Positions 19,301-26,068 of a DNA stretch of 35,696 nt are shown here, piece by piece; within the stretch, counting starts at the first letter, position 1, and every line of letters starts with the position of its first letter. Both the position numbers and the translations under genes were made by a program. The notes below the pieces were generated by a model. That model saw only the letters and a list, made by a program, of their open reading frames with translations. It made no database searches and was not told the DNA's origin. The stretch is from Planctomycetaceae bacterium (GTDB lineage Bacteria; Planctomycetota; Phycisphaerae; Phycisphaerales; SM1A02), in the NCBI GenBank assembly GCA_947492385.1, contig CANLMX010000022.1, positions 1 through 35,696 on the forward strand, given 5' to 3'.

Positions 19301-19672
19301 ACCGCCCTCGATGCGCGGGCCGTCCAGGGCACGGCGCGCCGCCGCGATGGCCATGCCGAGCTGCTCGTTCGGGACCAGCGCCAGCACCCGGCGCCCCTCG
19401 CTCGCATCGCGCGCGGCCAGGCTCACCGCGCGCGCGGCGTCCACCGAGTCGGTGATCGCCATGCGATGCGACTGCACGGCGCGCACGGCCGCGGGATCGG
19501 ACATCAGGTCGAACACCGGCTCGAACGGCACCTGCCTCGGCGCCACGATGGCGTCGACCGGAAGCTCGCTCTCGAGTGCGCCCTTGACGATCGCCTGGTG
19601 CGCCGTCAGGAGCGCGGTGCCCTCGGCGCGCAGGAGCGGATGGCTCCACGGTCCCGAGATCGGGGCGCTCAC
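16313..19672 (-). CDS. Indolepyruvate ferredoxin oxidoreductase-like fusion protein, cofactor motifs degenerate
   Basis: A 1119-residue cytoplasmic protein with the domain order of the fused IorA-IorB enzyme. Order: a pyruvate-oxidoreductase alpha-like N-terminus (ALLTAHQAIVKGALES, residues about 15-230); a second alpha domain (PVLELGCSNPMDP near 280, AVRTSILLRKAMHLF near 355); a TPP-domain remnant (about 430-560); a gamma-like domain (about 650-850: GEADLLVGFDPIE, then LGAAYQRGFVPVSLEALEAAL and FAFGRRVAAGLE); and an all-helical C-terminus. However, YPGTP/YRGSP is replaced by VAPRQVP and the GxGGxG of the gamma domain by GFRGEPPG. CSGCPH is absent, and of the cysteine-rich [4Fe-4S] region only one Cys remains (TGCDVRP). 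The catalytic function is therefore doubtful. The start GTG 19672 overlaps the HAD gene stop by GTGA. Confidence 0.65.
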   Translation of the reverse strand: MSAPISGPWSHPLLRAEGTALLTAHQAIVKGALESELPVDAIVAPRQVPFEPVFDLMSDPAAVRAVQSHRMAITDSVDAARAVSLAARDASEGRRVLALVPNEQLGMAIAAARRALDGPRIEGGGVVLLLEDNPYLVRLASPWQAARSLGLPVVAPGGIVALRDGIEHAFRLASGGERMAAVVAHAAVLRSVDSPRLRANRVVERIEQAAAILRDRRGGGRAHESDDALRIVRRLELNRVTALPSPGEREPVGFVSVGPAGVAIRHILGAFGLEGRVPVLELGCSNPMDPALLERFLTRCEDAVVLEPRPGSVAPEVLAVAEALRAAGHRPARLWWDRLPPRDGEEVRLDINDAVRTSILLRKAMHLFQLVRAGLEHSPRLAAPNPELERLEIPRRSFGLGPTGAILSIRSVLPDAAAEVARADPDAPEAPTRALALEGEPQPQADVVTEVELWDRRRFAVEGPAAIRQAAIDPMPTLFIVADLGGNDEIDVERLANAAVPLTAAPRLHVAHCDLNNRPALAATVAQVARLEGVGVIVAHDGPPARRDIRQLEAGVAEADRLGFTPRQRLVWPADTGCDVRPLPQAELMERGLERGLDPLRTEVVKETFPAGEGLPVRIEVRALLEQVEVVRSRPPAVDGLDGRLAPARPIHAREGMWRCHLAGFRGEPPGLATIALCEAGRAMGYRVQAIYHPTPVGPGRRAWGQVLFTGEDAGPDARVHATQCPYGEADLLVGFDPIETLRAIGPDPYLRVAAPDRTYVVANVGAYEDQVVPQLAAAVELLPRAIPLATKADGALLADLAGAARREFLTDRVTDLVALGAAYQRGFVPVSLEALEAALRRIEARGFGRSLEAFAFGRRVAAGLEDARSESRKAESLGRLVRRTALELEASRHGGRRRARQFREIVRESLDAMPALYATNDGRLALRDFVNAASRCVAWGGVRHLRWYVGLVRDLYEAGSDDPDRALCTYGILPLAEAVLIRDALYVAAIQASVGQARRIRERLGVREARGDEMTRRYLNRIEAVLGRTMWRIDLRSSDWPAQLALVLWRVVPNEVRGQPPERRLRAAVLELMERAIHDRPGRERWMAAVRRLHELAAGHRLRELPVPEVERICLGRE

Positions 19673-20598
19673 GCCGTGGTCTCCCGCGGGTGCACGGCGC
19701 CCGCCGACGACCCGTCCCAGCCGCGCACGAGCCGCCCGTCGAGCAGCGCCTCGACCGCCACCGCGACGCCGTCGGCGTCGTGCGACGCGGTGCGGGCCGC
19801 TGCGATGCCGAGGATGCGCGCGTCGGCATTTGCCATCGCGACGCCCAGCGGCGCGTTGCGGATCAGCTCGAGGTCGTTCAACCCGTCGCCGAGCGCGACG
19901 ATCCGGTCGCGCGCGACTCCGAGCCGGTCGGCCGCCGCGCACGCCATCGACCACTTGTCGGCGCGCGGCGAGAAGACCTCCAGCATGTGCGTGCGCGACC
20001 CGACCGCCTCCTCGGCGGTGAGTGCGCTCCAGTGCCGGACCGCAAGCGAGCCGCCGAACCGGGCCTCGATCCCGTGCGCCACCGGCGCGATCTCGTCCGA
20101 CGCCCCGATGGTGCCGACACGCAGCACGCGGTCCGCAACCACCTCGTTCGCCCCCTCGGGCGCGGCGACCCAGTCCCGCGAGGTCACGGGATGCTCCGAC
20201 AGCCACCAGCGCGTGGCCGGGTCGAGCTCGGCCGTCCCGAGGAAGACGTAGTCGTGCCCCGCGCGGCTCGCGTCCAGCAGCAGGTGCGCGCGATGGCCCG
20301 TATCGACGATCGCGTGCGCGATCTCGACGGCCAGGCGCGCATCCACGGTCTCGGTCGCGATCACCTCGCCGCTTCCGGCCCAGTGGAGCGACGCGCCTCC
20401 GGCGCCGATGAAGAGCGCGTCTTCCGCAACGCAGTCGGTGGCGCGGTGGCTCTCGGCCCAGGTCCGGCCCGTGGCGATCGCGACATGCCATCCGGCCGCG
20501 CGCGCGGCCGACAGGGCGGCGCGGTTGCGCTCGCTGACCCGCCCCCGCCGGTCAAGCAGGGTTCCGTCGAGGTCGGTGACGAGGAGTCCAGGCAGCAT
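19669..20598 (-). CDS. Cof-type HAD-superfamily hydrolase
   Basis: A 309-residue phosphatase of the HAD superfamily, Cof/subclass IIB type, probably acting on small phosphorylated metabolites. Motif I is VTDLDGTLLD with nucleophile Asp9 and Asp11. Motif II is the Thr in IATGRTWAES. Motif III Lys lies in SPRADKWSMACAAADRLGV, and motif IV is ALGDGLNDLELI. The large C2-type cap lies between about residues 85 and 195. The start ATG 20598 gives the usual family N-terminus; in-frame upstream sequence to 20652 overlaps the divergent promoter. Its stop overlaps the start of the oxidoreductase-like gene (GTGA), so the two are made together. Sucrose- or mannosyl-phosphate phosphatases are related possibilities, but the substrate cannot be inferred. 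Confidence 0.85.
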   Translation of the reverse strand: MLPGLLVTDLDGTLLDRRGRVSERNRAALSAARAAGWHVAIATGRTWAESHRATDCVAEDALFIGAGGASLHWAGSGEVIATETVDARLAVEIAHAIVDTGHRAHLLLDASRAGHDYVFLGTAELDPATRWWLSEHPVTSRDWVAAPEGANEVVADRVLRVGTIGASDEIAPVAHGIEARFGGSLAVRHWSALTAEEAVGSRTHMLEVFSPRADKWSMACAAADRLGVARDRIVALGDGLNDLELIRNAPLGVAMANADARILGIAAARTASHDADGVAVAVEALLDGRLVRGWDGSSAGAVHPRETTA

Positions 20599-20647
20599 GG
20601 GGTTGCGGGGCGCCGGGCGCCCTGCGCGGAGGATAGGGCGCTCCCGA

Positions 20648-20653
20648 TACACT
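20648..20653 (+). promoter_or_regulatory. Candidate -10 element (TACACT) of the YfgM-like gene
   Basis: TACACT inside cccGATACACT, exactly 10 nt before ATG 20664, with no Shine-Dalgarno. Sequence and spacing match the ispH element at 14140-14145. Confidence 0.45.
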
Positions 20654-20663
20654 CTCCCGTCCC

Positions 20664-21494
20664 ATGACCGAGCTCGACCGGCGTCTCAAGAACGTGCAGC
20701 AGGCGGACCTCTCCGAGAGCCGCGTGAACGACGACTTCGTCCTCTGGCTCAAGACCTGGGGACAGAACATCCTCCTCGTCGCGCTGACGGTGGCGGCACT
20801 GGCGATGGCATGGCACTGGTGGGGCCAGCGCAAGGAGCGCGAGCGCGACGCCGCATGGGCCGAGCTCGGAGGCGCGAACCTCCCCGCGTCCCTGAAGGAA
20901 GTCGCCGCGCGCCACCAGGCCACCGATGCGATCGCGCTGATGGCGCAGATGGAGGCGGCCGGCACCTACATGACGTCGATCCTGGCCGACCGCCGGTTCG
21001 ACCGCGAGGCGGGCGCCGCGGACGCCGCGCTCACCCCCGAGCTCCGCGCGGAGTGGCTGAAGGAGGCCGACACGCTGTACGCGTCGGTCGCCGCACGCAC
21101 CGCCACCGAGACCTCGATGGGTGGCCTCGGCTTCCATTTCGCCGCCCTCTTCGGACGCGCCGCAGTCGCCGAGGACATGGGTGACCTCAAGGCCGCCGAA
21201 GGCCACCTCCGCGAAATCGAGTCTCGGGCGAAGGGAACCGCACTGGCCAATGCAGGCGAGGTCGCCGCCGCGCGGATCGCTTCGCTGCAGTCGCTGGCCG
21301 CCGCGGTGCAGTTCGCGCCCAAGCCCCCGCCGCCCGCGCCCGTCCCGATGCCGACGCCCGGCGCGACGAACGACGCGGGTGGCCTGTCGCTGACCCCGGT
21401 GTCCGGCGATGACCTCGTGAAGGCGCTCCAGGGCGCGAAGCCGATGAACCCTGCTCCTGCGCCCGCGCCGACCCCCGCGCCCGCGAACCCGTGA
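20664..21494 (+). CDS. Membrane-anchored TPR-like protein (YfgM-like)
   Basis: A 276-residue protein with a cytoplasmic N-terminus of about 36 residues and one transmembrane helix (about 37-55, ILLVALTVAALAMAWHWW). A helical, Ala-rich extracytoplasmic domain follows (about 60-220), and then a Pro/Ala-rich tail ending in repeated PAPAP. The layout (short N-terminus, one TM, TPR-like helices such as LFGRAAVAEDMGDLKAAEGHL) resembles YfgM, an ancillary protein of the Sec translocon, but sequence similarity is too weak to be sure. The gene overlaps the following pseudouridine synthase gene by GTGA. A fully hypothetical membrane protein is the cautious alternative. Confidence 0.6.
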   Translation: MTELDRRLKNVQQADLSESRVNDDFVLWLKTWGQNILLVALTVAALAMAWHWWGQRKERERDAAWAELGGANLPASLKEVAARHQATDAIALMAQMEAAGTYMTSILADRRFDREAGAADAALTPELRAEWLKEADTLYASVAARTATETSMGGLGFHFAALFGRAAVAEDMGDLKAAEGHLREIESRAKGTALANAGEVAAARIASLQSLAAAVQFAPKPPPPAPVPMPTPGATNDAGGLSLTPVSGDDLVKALQGAKPMNPAPAPAPTPAPANP

Positions 21495-22648
21495 CGGGCA
21501 GCCCGGATCCCGCGCACGCGGACCCCGAAGCCGCCCTCGGCAGCAGCCCCGAAGAGCTCTTCGAGCGCTACGAGCGCCAGCGCGACGCCGACGACGAGAC
21601 CCCGGTCCGGGCCGTGTTCGAGGCGACGCGGTCGGCGGACATGCGGCTCGACCGCTTCCTGGCCCACCGGGTCCCGTTCCTGAGCCGGACGCAGCTGCAG
21701 CGCCTCATCGAGGAATCCGCGGTCACCGTCAACGGCCGCGTTCCCAAGGCGAGCACGCGCCTGCGCCGCGGTGACCGCATCGAGGCCACCCTGCCCCCGC
21801 CGCCGTCGAACGCGATCGCGGCCGAGCGCATCCCGATCGAGGTCCTGTTCGAGGACGAGCACCTCATCGTCGTGAACAAGCAGCCCGACCTCATCGTGCA
21901 TCCGGCACGCAGCCACACGTCGGGCACGCTCATCAACGCGCTCGCGTGGCACTTCCTGCACAACACCGGCGGCACGCTCAGCACGGTCGGCGAGGACATC
22001 GCGCGCCCGGGCGTGGTGCACCGGCTCGACAAGCACACGTCGGGCGTCATGGTGTGCGCCAAGAGCGACGTGGCGCACTGGCGCATCGCACGCCAGTTCG
22101 AGGTCCGCCGCACCGAGAAGCGGTACCTGTGCCTGGTGCACGGCGAGGTCGAGCCGGAGGCCGACGTCATCGACCTGCCGCTCGGCAAGCACCCGACCGT
22201 GAAGGAGAAGTACGCCGTCCGGCACGACGAGCTCGGTAAGGCAAGCCAGACCGTCTACCGCGTGCGCGAGGTCTACGACGGCCACTCGCTGGTCGAGGTC
22301 GAGCTGCGCACCGGGCGCACGCACCAGATCCGCGTGCACATGAGCCACATCGGCTACCCGCTCGTCGGCGACGATCTCTACGCCGGGCGCCACGTGACCG
22401 TCGGCGACTTCGACCCCTCGCAGCCCGACGCGTCGGAGCCGCTCCTGACCCGCCAGGCGCTGCACGCGGCCCGGCTCGGGTTCGAGCACCCAGTGTCGGG
22501 CCAACGGGTCGCCTTCGAGGCCCCGATGTGGCCGGACCTCCGACGGGCGGTCGAGCTGCTCCGCAGGACGCGGCTGAAGCGCGTCCTCGCGGCGCCGGGC
22601 GCCGTGCTCTCGCTGGGGCCGGACGCCCCGCCCGTCACCGCAGCTTGA
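21491..22648 (+). CDS. RluA-family pseudouridine synthase (RluD-like) with S4 domain
   Basis: Isomerises specific uridines in RNA, most likely 23S rRNA helix 69 if a true RluD. The 385-residue protein has an acidic N-terminal tail of about 45 residues, then an S4 RNA-binding domain (MRLDRFLAHRVPFLSRTQLQRLI, about 50-105). The catalytic domain follows: IVVNKQPDLIVHPA, the active-site motif VVHRLDKHTSGVMV with the nucleophilic Asp, KRYLCLVHG, and LRTGRTHQIRVHMSHIGYPLVGD. The start GTG 21491 overlaps the preceding stop (GTGA) and has no Shine-Dalgarno. Its 3' end overlaps the convergent mraY gene by 14 bp (22635-22648). Family is certain; the target uridine is inferred. Confidence 0.9.
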   Translation: MTGSPDPAHADPEAALGSSPEELFERYERQRDADDETPVRAVFEATRSADMRLDRFLAHRVPFLSRTQLQRLIEESAVTVNGRVPKASTRLRRGDRIEATLPPPPSNAIAAERIPIEVLFEDEHLIVVNKQPDLIVHPARSHTSGTLINALAWHFLHNTGGTLSTVGEDIARPGVVHRLDKHTSGVMVCAKSDVAHWRIARQFEVRRTEKRYLCLVHGEVEPEADVIDLPLGKHPTVKEKYAVRHDELGKASQTVYRVREVYDGHSLVEVELRTGRTHQIRVHMSHIGYPLVGDDLYAGRHVTVGDFDPSQPDASEPLLTRQALHAARLGFEHPVSGQRVAFEAPMWPDLRRAVELLRRTRLKRVLAAPGAVLSLGPDAPPVTAA

Positions 22649-23849
22649 GGCTCACGAGCGCCAGGATCGCCAGCGTCACCGCGACGAGGTAGAAGCGGCC
22701 GACGACCTGCGTCTCCTTCCACCCCGCCATCTGGAAGTGGTGGTGGATCGGCGCGCACAGGAGCAGCCTGCGTCCCTCGCCGGTGCGCATGCGCGTCCAC
22801 TTGAACCAGCCGACCTGCCCCATCACGCTGAACGCCTCGAGGAAGAAGACGCCGCCGATCACCGCGAGCAGGACCTCCTGCCGGATGCACACGGCGATCG
22901 TTGCGAGCAGGCCGCCCATGGCGAGGCTCCCGGTGTCGCCCATGAAGACCTGCGCCGGCGCCACGTTGAACCACAGGAATCCCATGCACGCCCCGGCCAT
23001 GGCGCCCGCGATCACCATCAGCTCGCCGCTTCCCGGAACCCACGGCACCATCAGGAAGTACGAGGCGCGCTGGCTCGAGGCGATCCACGTGAGGACCATC
23101 ATCGCGAAGCTTGCCACCAGCAACGTCCCGCCCGCGAGCCCGTCGAGCCCGTCGGTCAGGTTCACCGCGTTCGACGTGAATGCGATCACCAGGGTGCCGA
23201 GCAGCACGAACGCGGCCAGCCCCAGGTGCCAGACGCCGGGGGCCAGGTCCAGTGCCTGGATCACGCCCTCGGTCGGCGCGGGCTCGTAGGTCCGCTGGAA
23301 CGGGAGGTTCACCACGAGCGCATCGGGCACCTGTGCGGCGTGCCAGATGAACCAGCTCGCGATCGCGCCGATCGACAGCTGGAAGAGGAGCTTCTCCCAG
23401 GCCTTGAGCCCGTCGCGCGAGCGCTTGCCGCCGTTGCGCTTGGCGCGGGTGGCCTCGGTGAGCTTCATCCAGTCGTCCCACGCACCCACGGCGGCCAGCC
23501 ACGCGAGCACCACCATGCAGACGTGCACGTAGCGGCTGTGGACCACGTCGGCCAGCAGCGCGGTCGTCGCGAGCACCGAACCGCAGAGCAGGATCCCGCC
23601 CATCGACGGCGTGCCGCGCTTGGAGGCCATGAGCGCGTTCAGGTCCTTGCCGTAGAACTCGGGGTCGTCGGCCACCTTCACCGCGCGCAGCAGGCGGATG
23701 AGCGCGGGCATCAGCCCGAGCACCAGCGCGAAGGAGACAAGCACGGCCAGGAACGCCCGGAACTCGAGCTGGAACATGACCTGCACCAAGGGGTATAGGC
23801 CCACCGAGTCAAGCCAGGACTGCCATCGTTCGACGAGTTCGTAGAGCAT
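22635..23849 (-). CDS. mraY: Phospho-N-acetylmuramoyl-pentapeptide transferase MraY
   Basis: Integral membrane enzyme that transfers phospho-MurNAc-pentapeptide from UDP to undecaprenyl phosphate, forming lipid I. The 404 residues contain about ten transmembrane helices and the family motifs: RGTPSMGGIL, AWDDWMK (the catalytic Asp pair, about residue 122), FTSNAVNLTDGLDGLAGG, QVFMGDTGSLAMGG, and APIHHHFQMAGWKE near the C-terminus. It is slightly longer than the usual 360 residues because of a loop at about 150-200. The start ATG 23849 is 3 nt after the murF stop, so murF-mraY are co-transcribed. Its 3' end overlaps the convergent pseudouridine synthase gene. Confidence 0.96.
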   Translation of the reverse strand: MLYELVERWQSWLDSVGLYPLVQVMFQLEFRAFLAVLVSFALVLGLMPALIRLLRAVKVADDPEFYGKDLNALMASKRGTPSMGGILLCGSVLATTALLADVVHSRYVHVCMVVLAWLAAVGAWDDWMKLTEATRAKRNGGKRSRDGLKAWEKLLFQLSIGAIASWFIWHAAQVPDALVVNLPFQRTYEPAPTEGVIQALDLAPGVWHLGLAAFVLLGTLVIAFTSNAVNLTDGLDGLAGGTLLVASFAMMVLTWIASSQRASYFLMVPWVPGSGELMVIAGAMAGACMGFLWFNVAPAQVFMGDTGSLAMGGLLATIAVCIRQEVLLAVIGGVFFLEAFSVMGQVGWFKWTRMRTGEGRRLLLCAPIHHHFQMAGWKETQVVGRFYLVAVTLAILALVSLKLR

Positions 23850-23852
23850 CGT

Positions 23853-25301
23853 TTACCGTGCGGAGGCGGGTTCGCGCGCGCGGAGCGCATCGACGAGGCG
23901 CTCCATCCGGCTGCCCCGGCTTCCCTTGAGGAGGACATGGTCTCCCGCGCGCAATCGCCCGGCGATCGCTGCGACGCCGGAGTCGTCGAGCGCGGGCACG
24001 TGCAGCACCTCGGTGCCGGGGCCCGCCGCAGCACGTGCGGCCGACGCCCCATGCGCGCTCGCCTCGCCCACGAACACCGCCAGCGCGGGCGCCTGTGCGG
24101 CGGCCGCGCGGCCGACCGACGCGTGCAGTTCCGCGGACCGCTCGCCGAGCTCGAGCATGTCGCCAAGCACCGTCACGCGGCGGGGTGCGCCCGCCGCAAG
24201 CTCGGCGAACGCGCGCAACGACGCGAGCACCGCGTCCGGGTTCGCGTTGTAGGCGTCGTTGAACACCGTGATGCCGCCCACGGGCTGCTTCGTCATCCGC
24301 ATGTCCGCAGGCTGGGTGGCCGCGAACGCGCTTGCAACCGCTTCGGCGGGGATGCCGAGCATGCGGGCGCAGGCCGCCGCGGCCAGCGCGTTCATCGCGT
24401 TGTAGTCGCCGGGCAGGCCGAGATCGGCGGACCACTCCGTGCCGTCCGGCTCGCGCACCTGCATCCGCTGGCCGGCGCCCTGCGCCGCGCGCCCCGCCAA
24501 GCGCCACTGGCACGATTCACCGGTGCCGAACGTCACCACGCGCACGCCGGGCTTGGCGCGGCGCTCCACCGCCGCGACGAGCGCGGGCTGGTCGCCGTTG
24601 ACGATCGCGATGCCCATGGTGCCGAGCCCGTCGACGATCGAGGACTTCTCCTCGACGATCGCCTCGGCGCTGCCCATGCCGCCCAGGTGCGCGAGGCCGG
24701 CCATCGTGACGATCACGACGTGCGGCGCCGCCATGGCCGCGAGCGGCGCGATCTCGCCTGGGCGATTCATACCGATCTCCGCCACCAGGTACCCGTCCGA
24801 CGCCGACGCGCCGAGGATGGTGAGCGGGACGCCGATGTCGTTGTTGAAGCTCTTGGGGCTCGCGGTCCCGGTCATCCGGGTGCCGAGCGCCGCATCCACC
24901 AGCCGGCGCGTGGTGGTCTTCCCGCTCGACCCCGTGATCGCGACGACCTTGGCGCGCATCCGCCCTCGCCACCATCGCGCGAGGTCCCCGAGCGCCACGC
25001 GCGTGTCCGCCACCTCGATCAATGCCATGCCGGCGGGTCGCTCGAACCCCCGCGCCTTCCGGTCGATGAGCGCCGCCGCGGCGCCGGCGGCCTGGGCCGC
25101 GCCGAGGAACGCGTGCGCGTCATGGTGCTCCCCGCGAAGCGCCACGAAGAGGCGGCCACGGAGGTCCTCGCGCGTGTCGGTGCCCACGCCGGCCATCATG
25201 AACGGCGCAGGCGCGAAACCGGGTCGCGGTTCAGCCGACGGCGGCGCGACCACCCACTGCCCTGCCACCGCCATGCGCAACTCGTCGGCCGTCACGTGCA
25301 T
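23853..25301 (-). CDS. murF: UDP-N-acetylmuramoyl-tripeptide--D-alanyl-D-alanine ligase MurF
   Basis: Adds D-Ala-D-Ala to the UDP-MurNAc tripeptide, ATP-dependent, in the cytoplasm. The 482-residue protein has the substrate segment GVGTDTREDLRGRLFVALRG, the P-loop AITGSSGKTTT (about residues 120-129), SFNNDIGVPLTIL, EIGMNRPGEI, the carbamylated-lysine region, FNDAYNANPDAV and VLGDMLELG. The start ATG 25301 follows GAAGGGA at good spacing and gives the usual MurF N-terminus MHVTADEL; an in-frame ATG upstream at 25375 would add a non-conserved segment. It is transcribed with mraY, and separated from murE by the plus-strand small-gene unit at 25538-26047. Confidence 0.95.
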   Translation of the reverse strand: MHVTADELRMAVAGQWVVAPPSAEPRPGFAPAPFMMAGVGTDTREDLRGRLFVALRGEHHDAHAFLGAAQAAGAAAALIDRKARGFERPAGMALIEVADTRVALGDLARWWRGRMRAKVVAITGSSGKTTTRRLVDAALGTRMTGTASPKSFNNDIGVPLTILGASASDGYLVAEIGMNRPGEIAPLAAMAAPHVVIVTMAGLAHLGGMGSAEAIVEEKSSIVDGLGTMGIAIVNGDQPALVAAVERRAKPGVRVVTFGTGESCQWRLAGRAAQGAGQRMQVREPDGTEWSADLGLPGDYNAMNALAAAACARMLGIPAEAVASAFAATQPADMRMTKQPVGGITVFNDAYNANPDAVLASLRAFAELAAGAPRRVTVLGDMLELGERSAELHASVGRAAAAQAPALAVFVGEASAHGASAARAAAGPGTEVLHVPALDDSGVAAIAGRLRAGDHVLLKGSRGSRMERLVDALRAREPASAR

Positions 25302-25537
25302 GCGAGTCCCTTCGTCGGCCGGACGCCCGTCGCCGCGGCATCCTTGCGCGCGAAGCCGACCGACATCCGTGTTCATGGATCGGCCAACCACGCCGAACAT
25401 GCTGAAGATCGCGCGCGATTCACGCTTGCGTCCGCCGCGGTGCAATCGCACCGTTCCCACGGAGACGTTCCGCGGAGGCCGTCGCGCCCGGTCGTGCCGG
25501 GGCCAGGCCCTCCGCACCATCCCTGAGGGAATCCGCC
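25302..25537. other. 236-bp divergent intergenic region between murF and the small membrane-protein unit
   Basis: No convincing gene. It must hold the murF promoter (minus) and the promoter of the small-gene unit (plus). A 6-bp stem with a 4-nt loop lies at 25438-25453 (CGGTGC-AATC-GCACCG), and an 11-bp palindrome TCCCTGAGGGA at 25520-25530 overlaps the Shine-Dalgarno of the 30-codon frame, so it could be an operator or could mask the ribosome site. Confidence 0.45.
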
Positions 25538-25630
25538 ATGGAGCAGTTTCATCGCGCCGCGCAACGGGTCTTGGCCGCCGTGTGCGCCTTGTGCATCGGG
25601 ATCTTGTTGGCGCGCTCGGTCGGCTTCTGA
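25538..25630 (+). CDS. Possible 30-residue single-TM small protein
   Basis: Short frame with ATG 25538 and GAGGGA 7 nt upstream. The product begins MEQFHRAAQRV and continues with a hydrophobic stretch (about residues 11-26, VLAAVCALCIGILLA), consistent with one membrane helix. The stop TGA (25628-25630) overlaps an ATG at 25630 in the frame of the downstream small membrane protein (TGATG). The coupling and the hydrophobic profile argue for a real gene, but its size makes chance likely. It was judged by eye only. Confidence 0.35.
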   Translation: MEQFHRAAQRVLAAVCALCIGILLARSVGF

Positions 25631-25752
25631 TGGACAAGATTATTGGTCATCTGAACAATGGCTCAACTTCCGGAAACCATGCGCCCGAAGGAAGGGATCA
25701 GTGGGGCGACGCGGCTCGCCCGAATGACGGTCCCCGAAACGAGGAGAATCGC

Positions 25753-25992
25753 ATGAAGGGCTTCGAACTGGTCAAGGGCTGGGCGCGTGAACTGGTCGAC
25801 ATCATGCTCCTGTTCATCGCCATCGGCGTGCTGGTGCAGATCATCTTCGGCACCGACACGACGTCGTACTTCGGCAAGATCACGGGCAACCTGATGACGT
25901 TCGTCAACCAGCTCGGCAACGGCGGCTTCGTGGGCCTCATCGCCCTGCTGATCATCATCAGCATCTTCACCAAGCGCACGTCGACCACCTGA
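25753..25992 (+). CDS. Small two-TM membrane protein of unknown function (79 aa)
   Basis: ATG 25753 has a good Shine-Dalgarno (GAGGAG, about 7 nt upstream). The protein has a short amphipathic start (MKGFELVKGWARE), TM1 at about residues 14-33 (LVDIMLLFIAIGVLVQIIFG), a polar loop with TSYFGKITGNLMTFVNQLG, TM2 at about 57-72 (GGFVGLIALLIIISIF) and a basic tail KRTSTT. An in-frame ATG at 25630 would give a 120-residue form with a polar N-terminus. A separate 32-codon frame (25658-25756) overlaps the start by ATGA and could be a leader. The DNA is visibly less GC-rich than its surroundings. A strong terminator follows. It sits on the strand opposite to murE and murF. No family recognised. Confidence 0.65.
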   Translation: MKGFELVKGWARELVDIMLLFIAIGVLVQIIFGTDTTSYFGKITGNLMTFVNQLGNGGFVGLIALLIIISIFTKRTSTT

Positions 25993-26018
25993 CAGGCGCA
26001 CGCAACCTGAATGAACAG

Positions 26019-26047
26019 AAGCCCCCGGCGCCACGCGCCGGGGGCTT
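26019..26047. terminator. Bidirectional intrinsic terminator between the small membrane protein and murE
   Basis: Perfect 12-bp stem (26019-26030 with 26036-26047) with a 5-nt loop, followed on the plus strand by gttctt and on the minus strand by CTGTTCATT. It lies between convergent stops (25992 and 26069) and can serve both. It is the best Rho-independent terminator in the window. Confidence 0.8.
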
Positions 26048-26068
26048 GTTCTTCGGGCGTCGCATGGT

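Noticed and set aside
16313-19672. Oxidoreductase-like gene considered as a pseudogene
   Set aside because: No stop or frameshift in 1119 codons, and it is translationally coupled to the gene before it. The lost motifs point to changed function, not decay.
16370-20251. A 1293-codon open frame on the plus strand
   Set aside because: Antisense to the oxidoreductase-like and HAD genes, with Arg-rich composition and no motifs.
25538-26047. Small-gene unit considered as a mobile element or attachment site
   Set aside because: No transposase, integrase, inverted terminal repeats or target-site duplication are visible.
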